From contig NC_046637.1 of assembly GCF_900324485.2 (NCBI RefSeq), positions 28,355,955-28,419,954 of the forward strand: a stretch of DNA of 64,000 nt, in the 5' to 3' direction. The notes under the pieces are model-generated. The model was not told the origin of the DNA and did no database searches. It worked only from the letters and a program-made list of their open reading frames with translations. Made by a program: the position numbers and the translations under genes. Of this stretch, positions 1-12,400 are shown in pieces (within the stretch, counting starts at the first letter, position 1; each line of letters opens with the position of its first letter). The DNA is from Mastacembelus armatus (taxonomy: Eukaryota; Chordata; Actinopteri; Synbranchiformes; Mastacembelidae).

Positions 1-284
1 GGTAGCGCAATAGAGCAGTAGCGCATAGAGCAGGTAGCGCAATAGAGCAGGTAGCTCATTAGAGCAGGTAGCGCATTAGAGCAGGTAGCGCAATAGAGCA
101 GGTAGCGCAATAGAGCAGGTAGCGCATTAGAGCAGGTAGCGCATTAGAAGCAGGTAGCGCAATAGAGCAGGTAGCGCATTAGAGCAGGTAGCGCATTAGA
201 GCAGGTAGCGCAATAGAGCAGGTAGCGCATTAGAGCAGGTAGCGCAATAGAGCAGGTAGCGCATTAGAGCAGGTAGCGCAATAA
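1..284. repeat. 17-bp minisatellite, truncated by window edge
   Basis: Tandem array of a 17-bp unit, gtagcgcaatagagcag, with a common variant in which caata is replaced by catta. About 17 copies are visible and the array runs off the left edge. One unit has a single-base insertion and one has lost two bases, so copies are slightly diverged. No coding potential is claimed. Confidence 0.95.
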
Positions 285-2130
285 AGTATTTAGCTGAAAA
301 CAATAAGCTGAAAGATGCTGAAACTGTAGAGGCCCCTGTGAACCACCAGAGCCCCTTTCACAGACCATTTGTTTCTCTCAGCAATATTAAATAGCTGGTG
401 TTCAATATGTTAACCATCGAAATATCCTTCCCCTCATTTGGTGTTTTGTTTTTCAAGTGTGCTATGATCCACTCACAACCACACATCTGCATCTGGTTAT
501 CGTTAATGTGAAAAGCTATTTGCAGAATAATGAACTAAAGAAACGAAGACAGAGACATCAGAGATGTCATGGTTGATATATGTAACTTGAATATGCATGA
601 TGGTAAAGTTCACATTTGCCAGAGAGATGACATGAACTGTATAATAAATGTGTGTTGTGATAATGTTGTAAGGAAAAAAGTAACACACACACTAAACTCA
701 AACTTCCACAGATGTGTGTCTCAGCCTGGTGAGGATTAAACTCCTGACACATTTAACAACTGTCAGCCCTGAATCTATTCTGGTTCACCTCATCTCACAG
801 TTTCCCCTCAGTTCAAGTGTAAAGGGTCATTCTTCAACTCTGCATACATTCTCCACCGTAATGGGGTTTTGACAGCACACCTTCCATCCTCACCACACAC
901 AGACATATTTAAGCCTTAGAGAAATGTCCCATAATGCAGTGCACCGGGCAAACCGAGAGCACTCCATAAATAAACAGGCTCCTGAGAACGGAGCCAAAGT
1001 CCTCGTTTCTCCCCCTGGGGCAGATCAATGAAAAATACCAATGAAGGGGAAGCAGCTGATGGATGACAGAGACAGTGAGGTGAAGGTAGAAAAAGGGATG
1101 AAGTCGAGTGGAGGGAAAGGTCAGACAGGATGAAAGAGCTGAGACCCTGTACAGCTTTAACCAAACAAGCTGGAATCTGTTCAGTCTCACTACTTTACGC
1201 TTCAAACATCTGGAGGAAACAACAATACAAAGTTTTACAACCAAATTCTTGCTCCTTCATTAACATATAGATGCAACAGTGGCATCGATTTTCTCATCTC
1301 ACTTTAAGCTAAAAAACCAACCAAACTTCTGAAGATGTCAAACTGTTCGTTTGAAGAAACAGTCTAAAATGTTGAGAGCTGGACTTGGACTTGTCATTGA
1401 TTTAAATATGTTGTATTTCTTTGATTGCTGGTGAAGAATGAACAATATTTTGTTTGTCTGGTTCCTCAAGAAAATAATAGTCACCTAAACAAAGAAAGTG
1501 AAAAACAAATCAATGCTATGACATCACTGGAAAGATTTTTGTCTGTTCATACAGCACCTGTGCTTCAAACGTGGCGGATCTGTGCAGTACAAAGACCAGG
1601 ATAAGAAGCGAGACTGTGAAGCCTTTATGACTCACCCTCACTGACCTATGGACCTATTAAACACGGAGCTGCTACTGTCTGACCGCAACCTTTCACTGTC
1701 ACTGTACTCAGAAACAGGGAGCGTGGTTGGGCTAGGTAAAGTTTAACAAGAGGAACTTTGCATCACTTGCACAAGATGCAGCATTAAAGGTCCTGCAGTT
1801 TTATGTGACCTGCTGTGTCTCAAACAGCCACAACCTCAGAAGCTGAACCTTTTCTTCAACACTAACAGTTATGATGAGACTGACAAAGTGCCAATGAGGC
1901 CTATGTGAGTCCTGAATGACTAATTCAGCATCAGTGGTCCACAGTGGCATAGTTGTAGGTTTAACACTGATTTCCAGGGAGCAGTAATGCTGTCACATCA
2001 CTGGAGCAGCACAGTGTGAATTATCTCAGGACATTTCATGCAAACTTTAATCCAGACTGACTTAATATCTGTGAAAGCAACTTCTCTTAATCAGTCGTCT
2101 TACTTTTATTTACTCTTCTGTTATATCGGG
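285..2130. other. Intergenic, no gene recognised
   Basis: Only short open frames are present, with no splice-supported similarity to a known protein and no RNA gene. Composition is ordinary for fish intergenic DNA. Confidence 0.6.
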
Positions 2131-2436
2131 GTTGAGTGGCACGGTGATACAGCGGTTGGCATTTTTACCTCATGGCAAGAAGTTTTCAGGTTCGAACCCT
2201 ACTGGACCGTGGGTTCTTCCTGTGTGGAGTTTGCATGTTCTCCAAGTACCTGTTTGGGCTTTCTCTGGGTGCTCCTGCTTCCTCCCACAGTCCACAGGTT
2301 CGGTTATCTGGTGACTCTAAATTGCCCATCAGTGCAAATGTGAGCGTATCTGGCTCTGACGTTTATGTGTCCAGGATGTGCCCAGCCTCCCCCATGACCT
2401 TTCATAGGACAAAGGGGTAAGTGCATAGATGGATTT
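2131..2436 (+). mobile_element. tRNA-derived SINE copy, near full length but diverged
   Basis: The 5' end resembles a tRNA promoter: an A-box-like gtggcacggtgatacagcgg stretch near 2137-2156 and a B box ggttcgaaccc at about 2189-2199. The body (tgtggagtttgcatgttctc, then a cctcccacagtcca block, then gactctaaattgccc) is shared with the copies at 17.1 kb and 23.0 kb. It ends near an atggat tail. This layout matches tRNA-headed fish SINEs whose tail is borrowed from a LINE. The family name is not certain (AFC-like or related). It is not a working tRNA gene, because no cloverleaf can be drawn beyond the two boxes. Confidence 0.75.
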
Positions 2437-3918
2437 CACGTAGTTAAGTTCAAATCTCAAAGTTTTGCCATGTATTGTAAAATATCCCTGGCTCTGCAAT
2501 AAACATAGAGACTTGCTGCTTTATATGGTTCTAATTTAATGTCACTGAAATGTGTGAAAAGGCTTTTGAGATATCCAGCTAAATAACAGACAAACACACC
2601 AGAGGCAGCGCTCTCAGTACTGACCTGTGATTACTATGTCCACCACAATGACACTAGGGTGACTGATTGTTTACTAGTCCCAACAATTCAGCTTGATTGA
2701 TTGGTCCCGTGTCACAGCAGGTCACATGCGACGCTGCTTTAACACTGTGTTTTTTATTTCCATCAATTCCTGCTCAGTCTTCCAAACGAAGCCAGATCAC
2801 TGTGGGCATTTGCCTCGAGCTTCACCACAGACGGTGAAATATGTGACCATAAAATGGACCCAACTGCAGTTTTTATGGATGTATCAGAGGTTATTTTCTG
2901 CAGCCTGTCAGAACTCACTGTGCTGTATGTGTGCAGGGCACATACAGGGTAACAGTTCGATATGAGCTGCTGCTTTTTATTAGATCCTCTTACCGCAATA
3001 ACAATATCTGCGATGTTCTGCCACCCCTGCAGGTGCCTGATCACTTCCCCCTCTGGTCAGTCTGCTGGAGATTTGAATGAAATGGCGCTGACCGTAAAAC
3101 CAAGCACGGTGTCAGTTCATCATTTAGGCCACTTTCCAGAACTGAAGCGCATTAATCTCGCTTGTTAAAACCTCAGGCTCCAATTACTAGAATGTGCAGA
3201 TGAGAAATTTAGAGTTTGAGGAGCCTCATGATGCCTGGAAAGGACAATGTAGTAATATTTAGTATTTTGACAGTGCCTCAGTGTCTGCTTTATATATTTT
3301 TAAATGAATTACGAGGTTTTTCTCCATAAAATCAATATCACAGCTCATCGTTTTTTAAAGCGTCATGTATGGTTTTACTGTAGGTCTTAATAGACTTTTG
3401 CACCCTCCAGGAAGACATTAGCTTATGTTCATTTCCTTACATTAGTAAGCATAGAATTGAAAATTGAAAATTAATCCGTCATGGTAAATGTCATCATCTG
3501 CTTTGTGTTGTTGTCAAGGTTTCATTCTCACTGATGTAAGATGTTAGAGCATGAACATGATGTTTACATACAAAAATTTCCTGTCTCTGTTCATAGATTT
3601 TCATTTATTGTACAGACATGATTGTAGATTCATTATGTTTATCTCACTGATTCTAGCCTTTGTTTGTTATGATGCTGCTTCACATTAAAACACAGCGAAG
3701 GAGCCAAAGGAAACTCAGCGTATCTGTCACTGAGCTAAGCGCTGACTGCCATCACCATCAAAAATGCATCTACAAAAAGGACAGACTGTCATTTTACTGC
3801 ATTTTTTATGTGACATTTTTGACGATTTCCTGTTTCCACGGTAACCACAGATGTTACCACCCAACCAGGACTGAAATGAATTACATCATTAATTATTTTA
3901 TTCAGTCTTCTGGTTGGG
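2437..3918. other. Intergenic, no gene recognised
   Basis: AT-rich sequence with short unsupported open frames. No exon, RNA gene or clear repeat is seen. Confidence 0.55.
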
Positions 3919-4079
3919 AACTCTGTGATGGACTGGTGACCTGTCCAGGGTGGACCCCTGCCTTTCACCCAAAGAGAGCTGGGATAGGCTCCAGCAGATC
4001 CATGTGACCCTGGTTAGGACTAAGGGGGTCTAGATGATGGATGGATGGATGGATGGATGGATGGATGGATGATGGATGG
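3919..4079 (+). mobile_element. 5'-truncated SINE/LINE tail with (ATGG)n end
   Basis: The 3' module of the window's main SINE family: ctgtgatggactggtgacct, then a gtccagggtggacccc block, then agctgggataggctccagca, then ggttaggactaaggggg, ending in about nine ATGG repeats (4035-4079). The 5' tRNA-like head is missing. A short tgggaac match flanks both ends and may be a weak target-site duplication. Confidence 0.8.
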
Positions 4080-5225
4080 GAACCATCAAAACAATGGTTT
4101 TACAGTAATATCTGTAAATGTAAATAGTCAGGTGTAAAAACTGGTCTGGTCTTTTGGTGGTTAGGTAAAGGTTGAAGAACATTCAGGATCCAGAGAAACC
4201 AGTGTCACTGAAGTTTGAATCTTAGTTTTGCTGAACAAAATGGTTGAACAGTAATTCGTTCATCTGATTACAAAAGTGACTGGCAGACATTCAAGTCAGT
4301 TACACAACTTCAGCTGATGGTGTTAGAATCAGAAACCTGTCATGATCTGTTACCTCCAGATCAATGGATGAATGGGATTTGAGTTTGCTTTCAGAGTCGG
4401 AGCAACTAACTGGCACCAAGCCTGCAGCCTTTGTGTGCAGCCAAAGCTGCGCTCATGAAGTGCTTCTTTCTGTTTTACGAGACAGCTGAAGGTTACTGCT
4501 CTCTAGACCGACGTTGAAGAGTTTTATTTATTCCAGCGGACTCGTCTCCCAGCAGAGCTCTAAACCTGGTTAATCGATTTTACTCTCTGCCAAATTTCAA
4601 ACACATATTTAAAATGGAGCAAAAATGTGTTTTGTTTCTGTGCTGTGGAGGCTTGTCTCTCCCCTCACCGCACGCTGCACTGGATGTACGCATCAGTCAT
4701 AAATTGATAAACACTTCATCGTGATTGAAGTTATACAATTACATCTTTCTTCCTTGTATTTGCTCCATCCATTATTTACCACCTAATCCTGGATCCTTCT
4801 CGCTGTGATTCTTCTGATGTCACTCTGTTAGTCATGGTGGCACAAAGGAAAGTCAACCAGTCATGTGCAAACGTTTATGGTTCCCTGAGAACTGATACTA
4901 ACTACTCCTCTAATACTAATACTAAACAACACGCTGCTGAGTTGTCCGTGCTGGTAGTTAACTTTGTACTATGAACTCTGTATTTCTACTGTTTGTCTCT
5001 GGATCAGCTGAAGATGTTTGCTACCACAGTTATTCTTCATAGTTGTCTGAGAATTTTGCAAACATCTAATAAATCATCTAATAAGCCTTTAAATGGATTT
5101 ACTCCAACTCTAATGGACCATATTTTATTATCTCACTAGTACCTTAAAATGCCCCCAGAAACACAGCGTCTTTTAAAGCAGAGCTGTTTCCAGTGTCTCA
5201 GCTTCCTCATTAGACCTAAATCCAT
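4080..5225. other. Intergenic, no gene recognised
   Basis: No exon or RNA gene is recognised. Short open frames only. Confidence 0.55.
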
Positions 5226-5279
5226 TTAGGTCTGAATTTCCCCCATGGGGGATAAATAAAGTATCTATCTATCTATCTA
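5226..5279 (+). mobile_element. Retroelement 3' end fragment with (CTAT)n tail
   Basis: A gaatttcccccatgggggat block followed by aataaagtatctatctatct. The same end is present in reverse at about 55111-55168 and in related form at about 42671-42730, so it marks a dispersed fish element. The family is not named. Confidence 0.5.
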
Positions 5280-5335
5280 AAATCCAGGCCCTCGCTGTGT
5301 AAGTCAGTGAATTATATAGAGATGATTTGGTTCAA

Positions 5336-5387
5336 AGTCAGGGTTAGTTAAAGGTTAGGGTGAGGATTAGGCAGATTAGGGTTAGGG
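5336..5387 (+). repeat. Degenerate TTAGGG-like patch
   Basis: Contains ggttagggtgagg and gattagggttagggt. Only two or three exact hexamers occur, mixed with variants. It is more likely part of a dispersed repeat (the following gtcaatgtccccatgag is commonly seen beside it in fish) than an interstitial telomere. Confidence 0.5.
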
Positions 5388-5452
5388 TAAATCTCCAGGA
5401 AATGAATGTAAGTCAATGTCCCCATGAGATGCAGCCCAGTGTGTACAAATAC

Positions 5453-5518
5453 ATCCATCCATTTTCTATACCCACTTAGTCCTTAACCAGGGTCACGGGG
5501 ATCTGCTGGAGCCTATTC
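5453..5518 (-). mobile_element. SINE tail fragment, reverse orientation
   Basis: Begins with the reversed ATGG tail (catccatccattttctatac) and continues through ccttaaccagggtcacgggg and ctgctggagcctattc. This is the reverse complement of the tail module at 3919-4079. About 65 bp remain. Confidence 0.75.
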
Positions 5519-6717
5519 TACACATATATACTACATATAACTTTGACTCTAAGAGAAAACTCCCCTGCCCACCTGCTCAGACTCACAGAGACACATTCTG
5601 TAAGACAGAGTTGTTTTTGTTTTGGGAGGTCATCAGAGAAAAGACGAGCTTTGAGTCAGGGCCTTTACTCCACATCTGTACATGCTCAGAACATTTTTCA
5701 TCTTGTCCTGGAAAACCTTCTCTAAAAACACTGAGGCAGCTCTAAAGTACACTCAACAGCCTTCATAATAAAAACATTAGATTAGCACTTAATTCCCGTA
5801 ATGTGTTGTCTTACTGTGCTGTTGTGATAACACATCCTGTTAATCTGTGCAGCAGTAGCAGCGAGTTGACAGCACATTCGTTTGGACCTTAATCAGCAGG
5901 ACTTCTCAGCAGAGGCACAGCTCATCAACACGGTGTTAATAAAACAGCTTTGTAATAGTTCATTTTCTGTCCTTGTGTGCAGCCAGCCTGCGATTTTCTT
6001 TCCACTGTAAAGAATAAAGCAGTTTGTTCACCAGGTTGGGTTCATGCTGCATTCACAGTCATCTTTAAGATTAATTGATTCAGGATTCCAGTGCAGACGC
6101 TGTCTGTCTGTCACTTTGTCACAGTGTGAACAGATGATTTGCTAAAAACCTGCCATGTCTGCTGCTCGTTGGTGCTTCAGACGGATGTAGCTGTGATTTT
6201 TCACTTGGGCTGTTGACTCAGGTGCTGAATTCTTGCAGGAACAACACTTATTGTCATGAACACACTCAGGGAGCCTAAAATTAGCTGGAAGGGCTTTAGT
6301 TGGCGTGTTTGCTGACCAGACTGTAGGGACACAAATGGGTCTGGTGGTCCACTTGAAGTGGGCTTGGTACAGCTCTGGTGCCTTGGTTTAGCTGGTTATC
6401 ACAGCACATTGGGTGTGCAAACACACACATGAAGCACAATACATGTTTTTTTTTATTGTGTTTGCATTGCCCCATCCCTATCGTGCTCCTCTCCCTGTCC
6501 TCTCCTTCCTAACCCACCTGGCCTCGGTATTTTGATGAATATCTCAATAAATAAATAAAAAAAACATGCTATAGGAGAAATACATCAACAGCATCAACAA
6601 TTCTGCCTGGCACTAAAAGTTATTCAGACCCACCAAGCTGCCAAACAGGACAGGTTATAAAAAATAAACTGCATTTGGGGATTTGTTAGCACCTCAGAGC
6701 TGCTGAGTAGCAGCATG
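5519..6717. other. Intergenic, no gene recognised
   Basis: No supported gene, RNA gene or strong repeat is seen. Confidence 0.55.
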
Positions 6718-6783
6718 TGGACTACACCCTGGACTAAACCCTGGACTACACCCTGGACTAAACCCTGGACTACACCCTGGACT
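6718..6783 (+). repeat. 12-bp tandem repeat
   Basis: About five and a half copies of ccctggactaaa/ccctggactaca, alternating so that a 24-bp higher unit can also be read. The period is a multiple of three, so it leaves frames open on both strands. No gene is implied. Confidence 0.9.
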
Positions 6784-6954
6784 CTACTGGCACAAAATGA
6801 AAACAATTATAAAACACTGTCACACTCAGGTCAATCTACATTATTTTCAGGAGCTGTCAGAGTCTGGCAGCAGGCACATGCAGGGCACTCTCATCTCAAG
6901 AGGGCATATCCATTCAGTGCCTCTGTTTTATTAAGGCTTTTATCCTTATCTGGT

Positions 6955-6986
<32 letters not shown>

Positions 6987-6993
6987 CTCACAC

Positions 6994-7024
<31 letters not shown>
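6955..7024. repeat. (CA)n microsatellite
   Basis: Dinucleotide CA array of about 70 bp with small interruptions (ccctct and acg) in the middle. Confidence 0.95.
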
Positions 7025-9219
7025 AGGCAGAGACAGCTCAGTCCCATTGTAGCATAATAAATTCACGTGAGCAACCAACATCAACAGTTTGGTAAGTGGC
7101 AGCTGTGTTATTTGCTCTAATCCTGTCTGACAGACCGGCTGAACAGTTTGCTGTCTTGCCCTGTTACTGTTTCCTAAAGTGATGTCCACTTTTGCGGTCA
7201 GCCTGAGGGGCTTCCTGTTCGTGGCCATGGATGGCGACTGGGCTCAGGGATCCAAGGAGTGAGGGGAGTCACATCTGTATTTACCTGCATTTCATTTTGC
7301 AATGTGAATAAAACAAACAGTAAAGGAATGAACCAAAAAAGACAAAAGGCATGAAACAGTAATGAGCCGTAGGAGGAGGAGTAATCCGGACTAGAAGCTG
7401 AGCTGAGAGTGACTGGGGATTATGAACGACGCAGGTGTTTAAAGCTGCTTAGGAACAGACGCAGACTTTGTCATTTTTCAGTTCACCAGATTCTTATGTT
7501 TTTAATCATATTCATGATTTTTGATGCTGCCTGGAAAATGATGAAGAGAACTACGGGTTATTAAATATTGGTTACTCTAAACTGCAGGGATTGTTTATTC
7601 TTACAGTGAGTGAAATATTTAAGCATTGTTGTTAATAAATGTTGATCAGACAGATTGCATCAAGCCACAGTGAGGCAGGAAACCACTGCGGATAAACATT
7701 TAATAAGCAGCAAAAGGCCAGGACCATGTCCCCGCTGACGGTGGAACATTGTAAAATGGTGTTTCATTGCTGTAACTGCAGGACATAAAGGGTGCGTCAA
7801 TATAATAACCTGTAATAACCATAATGAGTTCAAATAATCACCGTTAGAGGCTTCAACGTGAAGAGTATCTGTCATTTCTCTCCACTCTATCACATTCACA
7901 GAACATTTACTCAGGTACTGTACCTTCCTTACTCAATTAGTACTAATTAGTACTTATTAATTAATTAATTAGTACATGCACGTTACTTGAGTTCAGTGTT
8001 TATGTTTCTACTTCAAGAGGGAAGTTTTATATCCTACTCTTCATCATTTGTCAGACAGCTGCAGTTACTTGGTGCTTTGTAGTTGAAGAGTTTCTATGTA
8101 AAAAACATACTGTTGAAAATGTGGTGCAGTGTTATTGACTATAACACAGAACTTTCTCTAAAGCAGGTAACACATTTACATATCTACATATTATAATATA
8201 GTGTAACACTATACAGGAGATGGTTTGTTGTCATTTTATTTTCATTTTGACCAAATATTTAAGTAAAGTTTTGGCTGCAGGACTTTTATTACGTGAGTGT
8301 TGCTGTATCATGATGTGAATTCATCCACACATGGGTCATTTTTTCAAAAAGTGCCTGTAACTGGAGTCAAATTATTTTTGTGACTTCCTCTGGAACAAAC
8401 AGTCAGAGTGTGTTCAATGTAAAAAGCTGCTGTCTTTTCCAAATTATGACCTGACTGAGGACGTTCAAGGCAAATTAAACCTTAACCAGTTTATAGAAAT
8501 GTAAGATAATGGTGTTTTCAGTGTCTGTACTGCTCCGTCATTTCAAATCGGTGTAGTTTCCAAGCCCAAGCCAAGATAACTCTGGTTACTATTGATTGCT
8601 TCTGGCACCTCCAGCACCATAAAATACATTATACAGCTATTTCATGAGCTGAACAGTGTTTCCTATGACAGGTATACTGACCTTTATGTGTAAAATTGGT
8701 GAGCTGCCAAAGAACAGAGCAGCTTTTGGGTTTGGTTGTGATTTGAAGCCTTAATAAGACATTGTGTTTCAGGTGCATTTTGTTTCTGCTCTGTGCTTTT
8801 GATGGCACTATAGGGAGGCTGCTACCATTATTATCTACATCAGCACATCCATATGTACCAAAAAATATTCTGCATAGGCTCGTTGGTTTTTAACTGAGTC
8901 AAAGCAATATATGAACTAAGCAGAATAATGATAGAAAGAAATCAGTTTAACAATCTTCAAGCTAGCACATTTTGTTTAGGGAAAGGAAATAAACAATTAT
9001 TTATAGAGATACAGTTGGAATAGAGAATCAGTGAGTCATTGTAATGTCACTGTAATGTCATCATAAAGCTCAACGAAAACAACAAGCCAATGAGAAGCAG
9101 TTTGTCCTCTTACCAGAAAGTATGGAACAAAGAGCAGTGGCTGGTTTGCAGATGTGAGAGGTCTGCAGATAGAAATAAAAGCCTGGGCTGATCCATGCAG
9201 GGTTTTAAAAACTAAAGTT
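7025..9219. other. Intergenic, no gene recognised
   Basis: AT-rich with short open frames only. A small attaattaattag stretch lies near 7960. Nothing supports an exon or RNA gene. Confidence 0.55.
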
Positions 9220-9450
9220 GGGTCCTCTTTGGGTCCTCTTTAGGTCCTCTTTGGGTCCTCTTTGGGTCCTCTTTGGGTCCTCTTTAGGTCCTCTTTAGGT
9301 CCTCTTTGGGTCCTCTTTGGGTCCTCTTTGGGTCCTCTTTGGGTCCTCTTTGGGTCCTCTTTAGGTCCTCTTTGGGTCCTCTTTGGGTCCTCTTTGGGTC
9401 CTCTTTAGGTCCTCTTTGGGTCCTCTTTGGGTCCTCTTTGGGTCGTCTTT
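9220..9450 (+). repeat. 11-bp minisatellite, 21 copies
   Basis: The 11-bp unit gggtcctcttt (or aggtcctcttt) is repeated about 21 times, with one gggtcgtcttt variant at the right end. The top strand is pyrimidine-rich and the bottom strand purine-rich, giving strong strand asymmetry. Confidence 0.95.
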
Positions 9451-12400
9451 GTGCAGGAGTGGTGAGTTCCTGTTTTCTTTCTTAATGCTACATTAAACAG
9501 GGTAAAAACTGTGATCCTTATATGTGGCTGGTAGTTTAAAGTAAACACTTTGATTTACAAACTAAGTTAGAGGTCCAGAAAATTTGAAATTAATCTGTGG
9601 TTTCACTTTTCTGCAGGAAATCAGAAAACACTTAAAAGGCAGTTTATGTTTAAAATGTTTGAGGAATTTGATTTGATCTAAGAATGTGACTGTGACGTAA
9701 CAGAGACCGGATAGTCCGCCATCTGTCTGTTTTATGTCGGCACATGTTGTTGGACTCACAGAAAACTTCGAGGGGAGCATAAACATATTTTTCAGTCATC
9801 TGTGCATCTCCGCAGCGTGGCATATGGCCTTGGCACAGAGTAAAGCCAACAAAATGCCAGATGACTTTGCCTCTCTCCCTCTCACACATTCATATCAACT
9901 TTTCACGATGCTGCAGCCGTTCCCTCGTATCTACGACTCTAGACATGTCCCTCTTAGCTTATTTTCCTTGATGCCCTGTATAGACATCTATACATTTCCA
10001 CGGGGCTTTCACATGGTTGAATGTTTTGCCTTTCTGATGTAGTCTCTATACATTATCTGTGTTTCATTAAAATGATGGCTGATGCATCTTTGCATCTTTT
10101 CCATATTATTTTCGTGCTGCTTTATTTTCTGCCTCCCTATAAAAATTTAATGATTATGGATCAATTGCTGCAATAAAACAATGGGTGTGTTCTGCGGAGG
10201 AGGAAATGGAAAGTGTGTGTGGGGGGAGTTTTTCAATAGAGCAGCTGTGCGTATCATATAGGAGACAATTAAAATGACCACGTGTGTTGAAGTCATTCTC
10301 ATAAAGCATTTGATCTCATCCTTATTCTAAAACCTAATGTCAGTGTGCTGATCATTTATAACAGGTAATGCTATAAGATCAATATTTCATGAACTACAGG
10401 CACCAAATGTCCTGAGAGTCACCAACAGTGAGCAGCAGTTTGAGGAAAGTCTCAATGGAACAAATGAGTGAGTCTCCAGACGATGGTCTGACCTGATCTG
10501 ATGTGCATTATGTCGCTTGAAGGCCGAATTGATTCCTTTCACTGAAAATAGTTCCAGTAAGACGACACATTGATGACAAACTGGAGCACAAATGCTTCTG
10601 AGAACTGATTAAGGTTGAGAGGGAGAAACTAGTGTGTGTTCTTTCAAGGGGATTTGCTTTCCCCTGTTCTCTCTGCACCACTTCTGACTTCACAGTCCCA
10701 CTCCAGTTGCTTATGACCAGTTCTCCTGGTTCCCTGCCATCATAAATCCTCTGCTGCAGCCCCATTTAACTCTTCTCAGTGCAATATGTTTGATACGTTT
10801 TCAAACAGCATGAGCCGTGCAGCAGGGTTTTCTCAGGGCTTTAGTGTTGTGCACAGAACATATACTTATTACTGCTGCTCATTCTTTATTTTACTGCTTC
10901 CCCAGGGACAGTAACTGCATCTTTACTATTAATAAGAGGTTTGTCTTAGATTCCCCATATTAGTATTCATTTTTTTCAGCGACTGAGATATAAAGTATTA
11001 ATGTAGTCACAATGTGATGATTCATTCCTGTCAGTTTTTTGTACCTTGCAGCATAGGCAGCTAATAAGTTGCCACGTTTAATGGAAAATCCACAATAACC
11101 ATTGATTAGAAACTAAAGCTGTATCTTATTTTTAGCCAAGTATCGACCGATGTGCAGTTGCCCTCAGCTCTAAGGAATGTCTCAGGTTTTCCCAGCCACA
11201 AGTTTGCTGTTGTGCTTCACTTTCATTTGCACATTCATGCCTGTGTGGGCTGTTTCAACACAAAATTAAATAAGCTCTAAAAAACCTACCTGCCCACCAC
11301 CAAATACACACGTTTAGGGACGACAGTGGCTGGTAAACACGGTGCACGTGAGTATGTGTGTGTGTGAAGCCAGTCTAAGTTATCAGTTAACTGTTCTTTT
11401 AACAAACAGACTCAGAGGATGAACTTCGGTGAAATTATATAGAAGTTTTACTTGCAAGCAGTAACAGTCACACGGCACCTTAGTACAGCACGAGGGTCAC
11501 TGGCTGCTTTCAGCCCAATACACCAGTTTTCATGGTAACACCAAAGGAGGTGATGTCCCACAGAAAGGTCAGGCCAGATTCTTTGTATGTTAGATCATAT
11601 CCACGCCAGGCTGGTGTTGCACAGTTTGTTTCACACATAACACACAGTGACACAATAATGGCCCCTCCTAACAGACAAACCAAAGGCTCAGACATGTAGG
11701 GCTATTGCTGATTATACAACAAGAGACTCTGCCGGAGGAACCAGTTTCATGGATCATGACCTGTCAAAAGAGAAAGCACCAGATAACTACACACACCCAA
11801 GGTCACAGCAGGCTGACATCACATCTGGTGTTAGATAATGCTGCTGATGTAACTGACATCTCTTACATTACGCTGTAGCAGTTTGAATTTTTATAAGTCT
11901 ATGAACTTACAACTAGTTTTTGGCCTCACACAAGTGAATATGACTGTTGTGGCATCTATATTGTGAGAGATGGTGGTGAATTTAGGAAGACGCGTGTCTC
12001 ATAGTTAACCCTGTGGTACTTTGTCTTTCTAAGTTCATAGCACTTGCTGTGAGTCTAACAGGGACCAGCAGCACCACGTCGACCAGGCTCAGTTTTGTGG
12101 TGAAGTTTCCCTGTGGACTGGCTGACATGACTGTGTGCTGTGCATTTGGGGCTGGCGTTAGACAGAATTAATGTCTTGAGAAAGTTCAGAGAAATATCAG
12201 CTCCATGTCTCAAATATATTCCTGAAAAAAAAAAACAAAATCTGCATGTATAGGTGTGATTATTTCCACCATCCGGCTGTTCAGAGTCTGTTTTCACCCG
12301 GTAACAAGGTCCTGGTTGTCGCCATCCACAGTCTCATCATTCATCTGTTGTGTCTTTACTAAACAGTGCAGTGCTGAGCTGTGCGTCTTTTCCATAGTTA

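Noticed and set aside
1-284. CRISPR-like array (also considered at 9220, 19955 and 36096)
   Set aside because: Units are contiguous tandem copies without unique spacers, in a vertebrate genome.
2131-2210. Possible tRNA gene (A box and B box)
   Set aside because: Only the promoter boxes are tRNA-like; no cloverleaf, and it continues into the SINE body.
5336-5387. Interstitial telomere
   Set aside because: Only a few TTAGGG units mixed with variants; better explained as part of a dispersed repeat.
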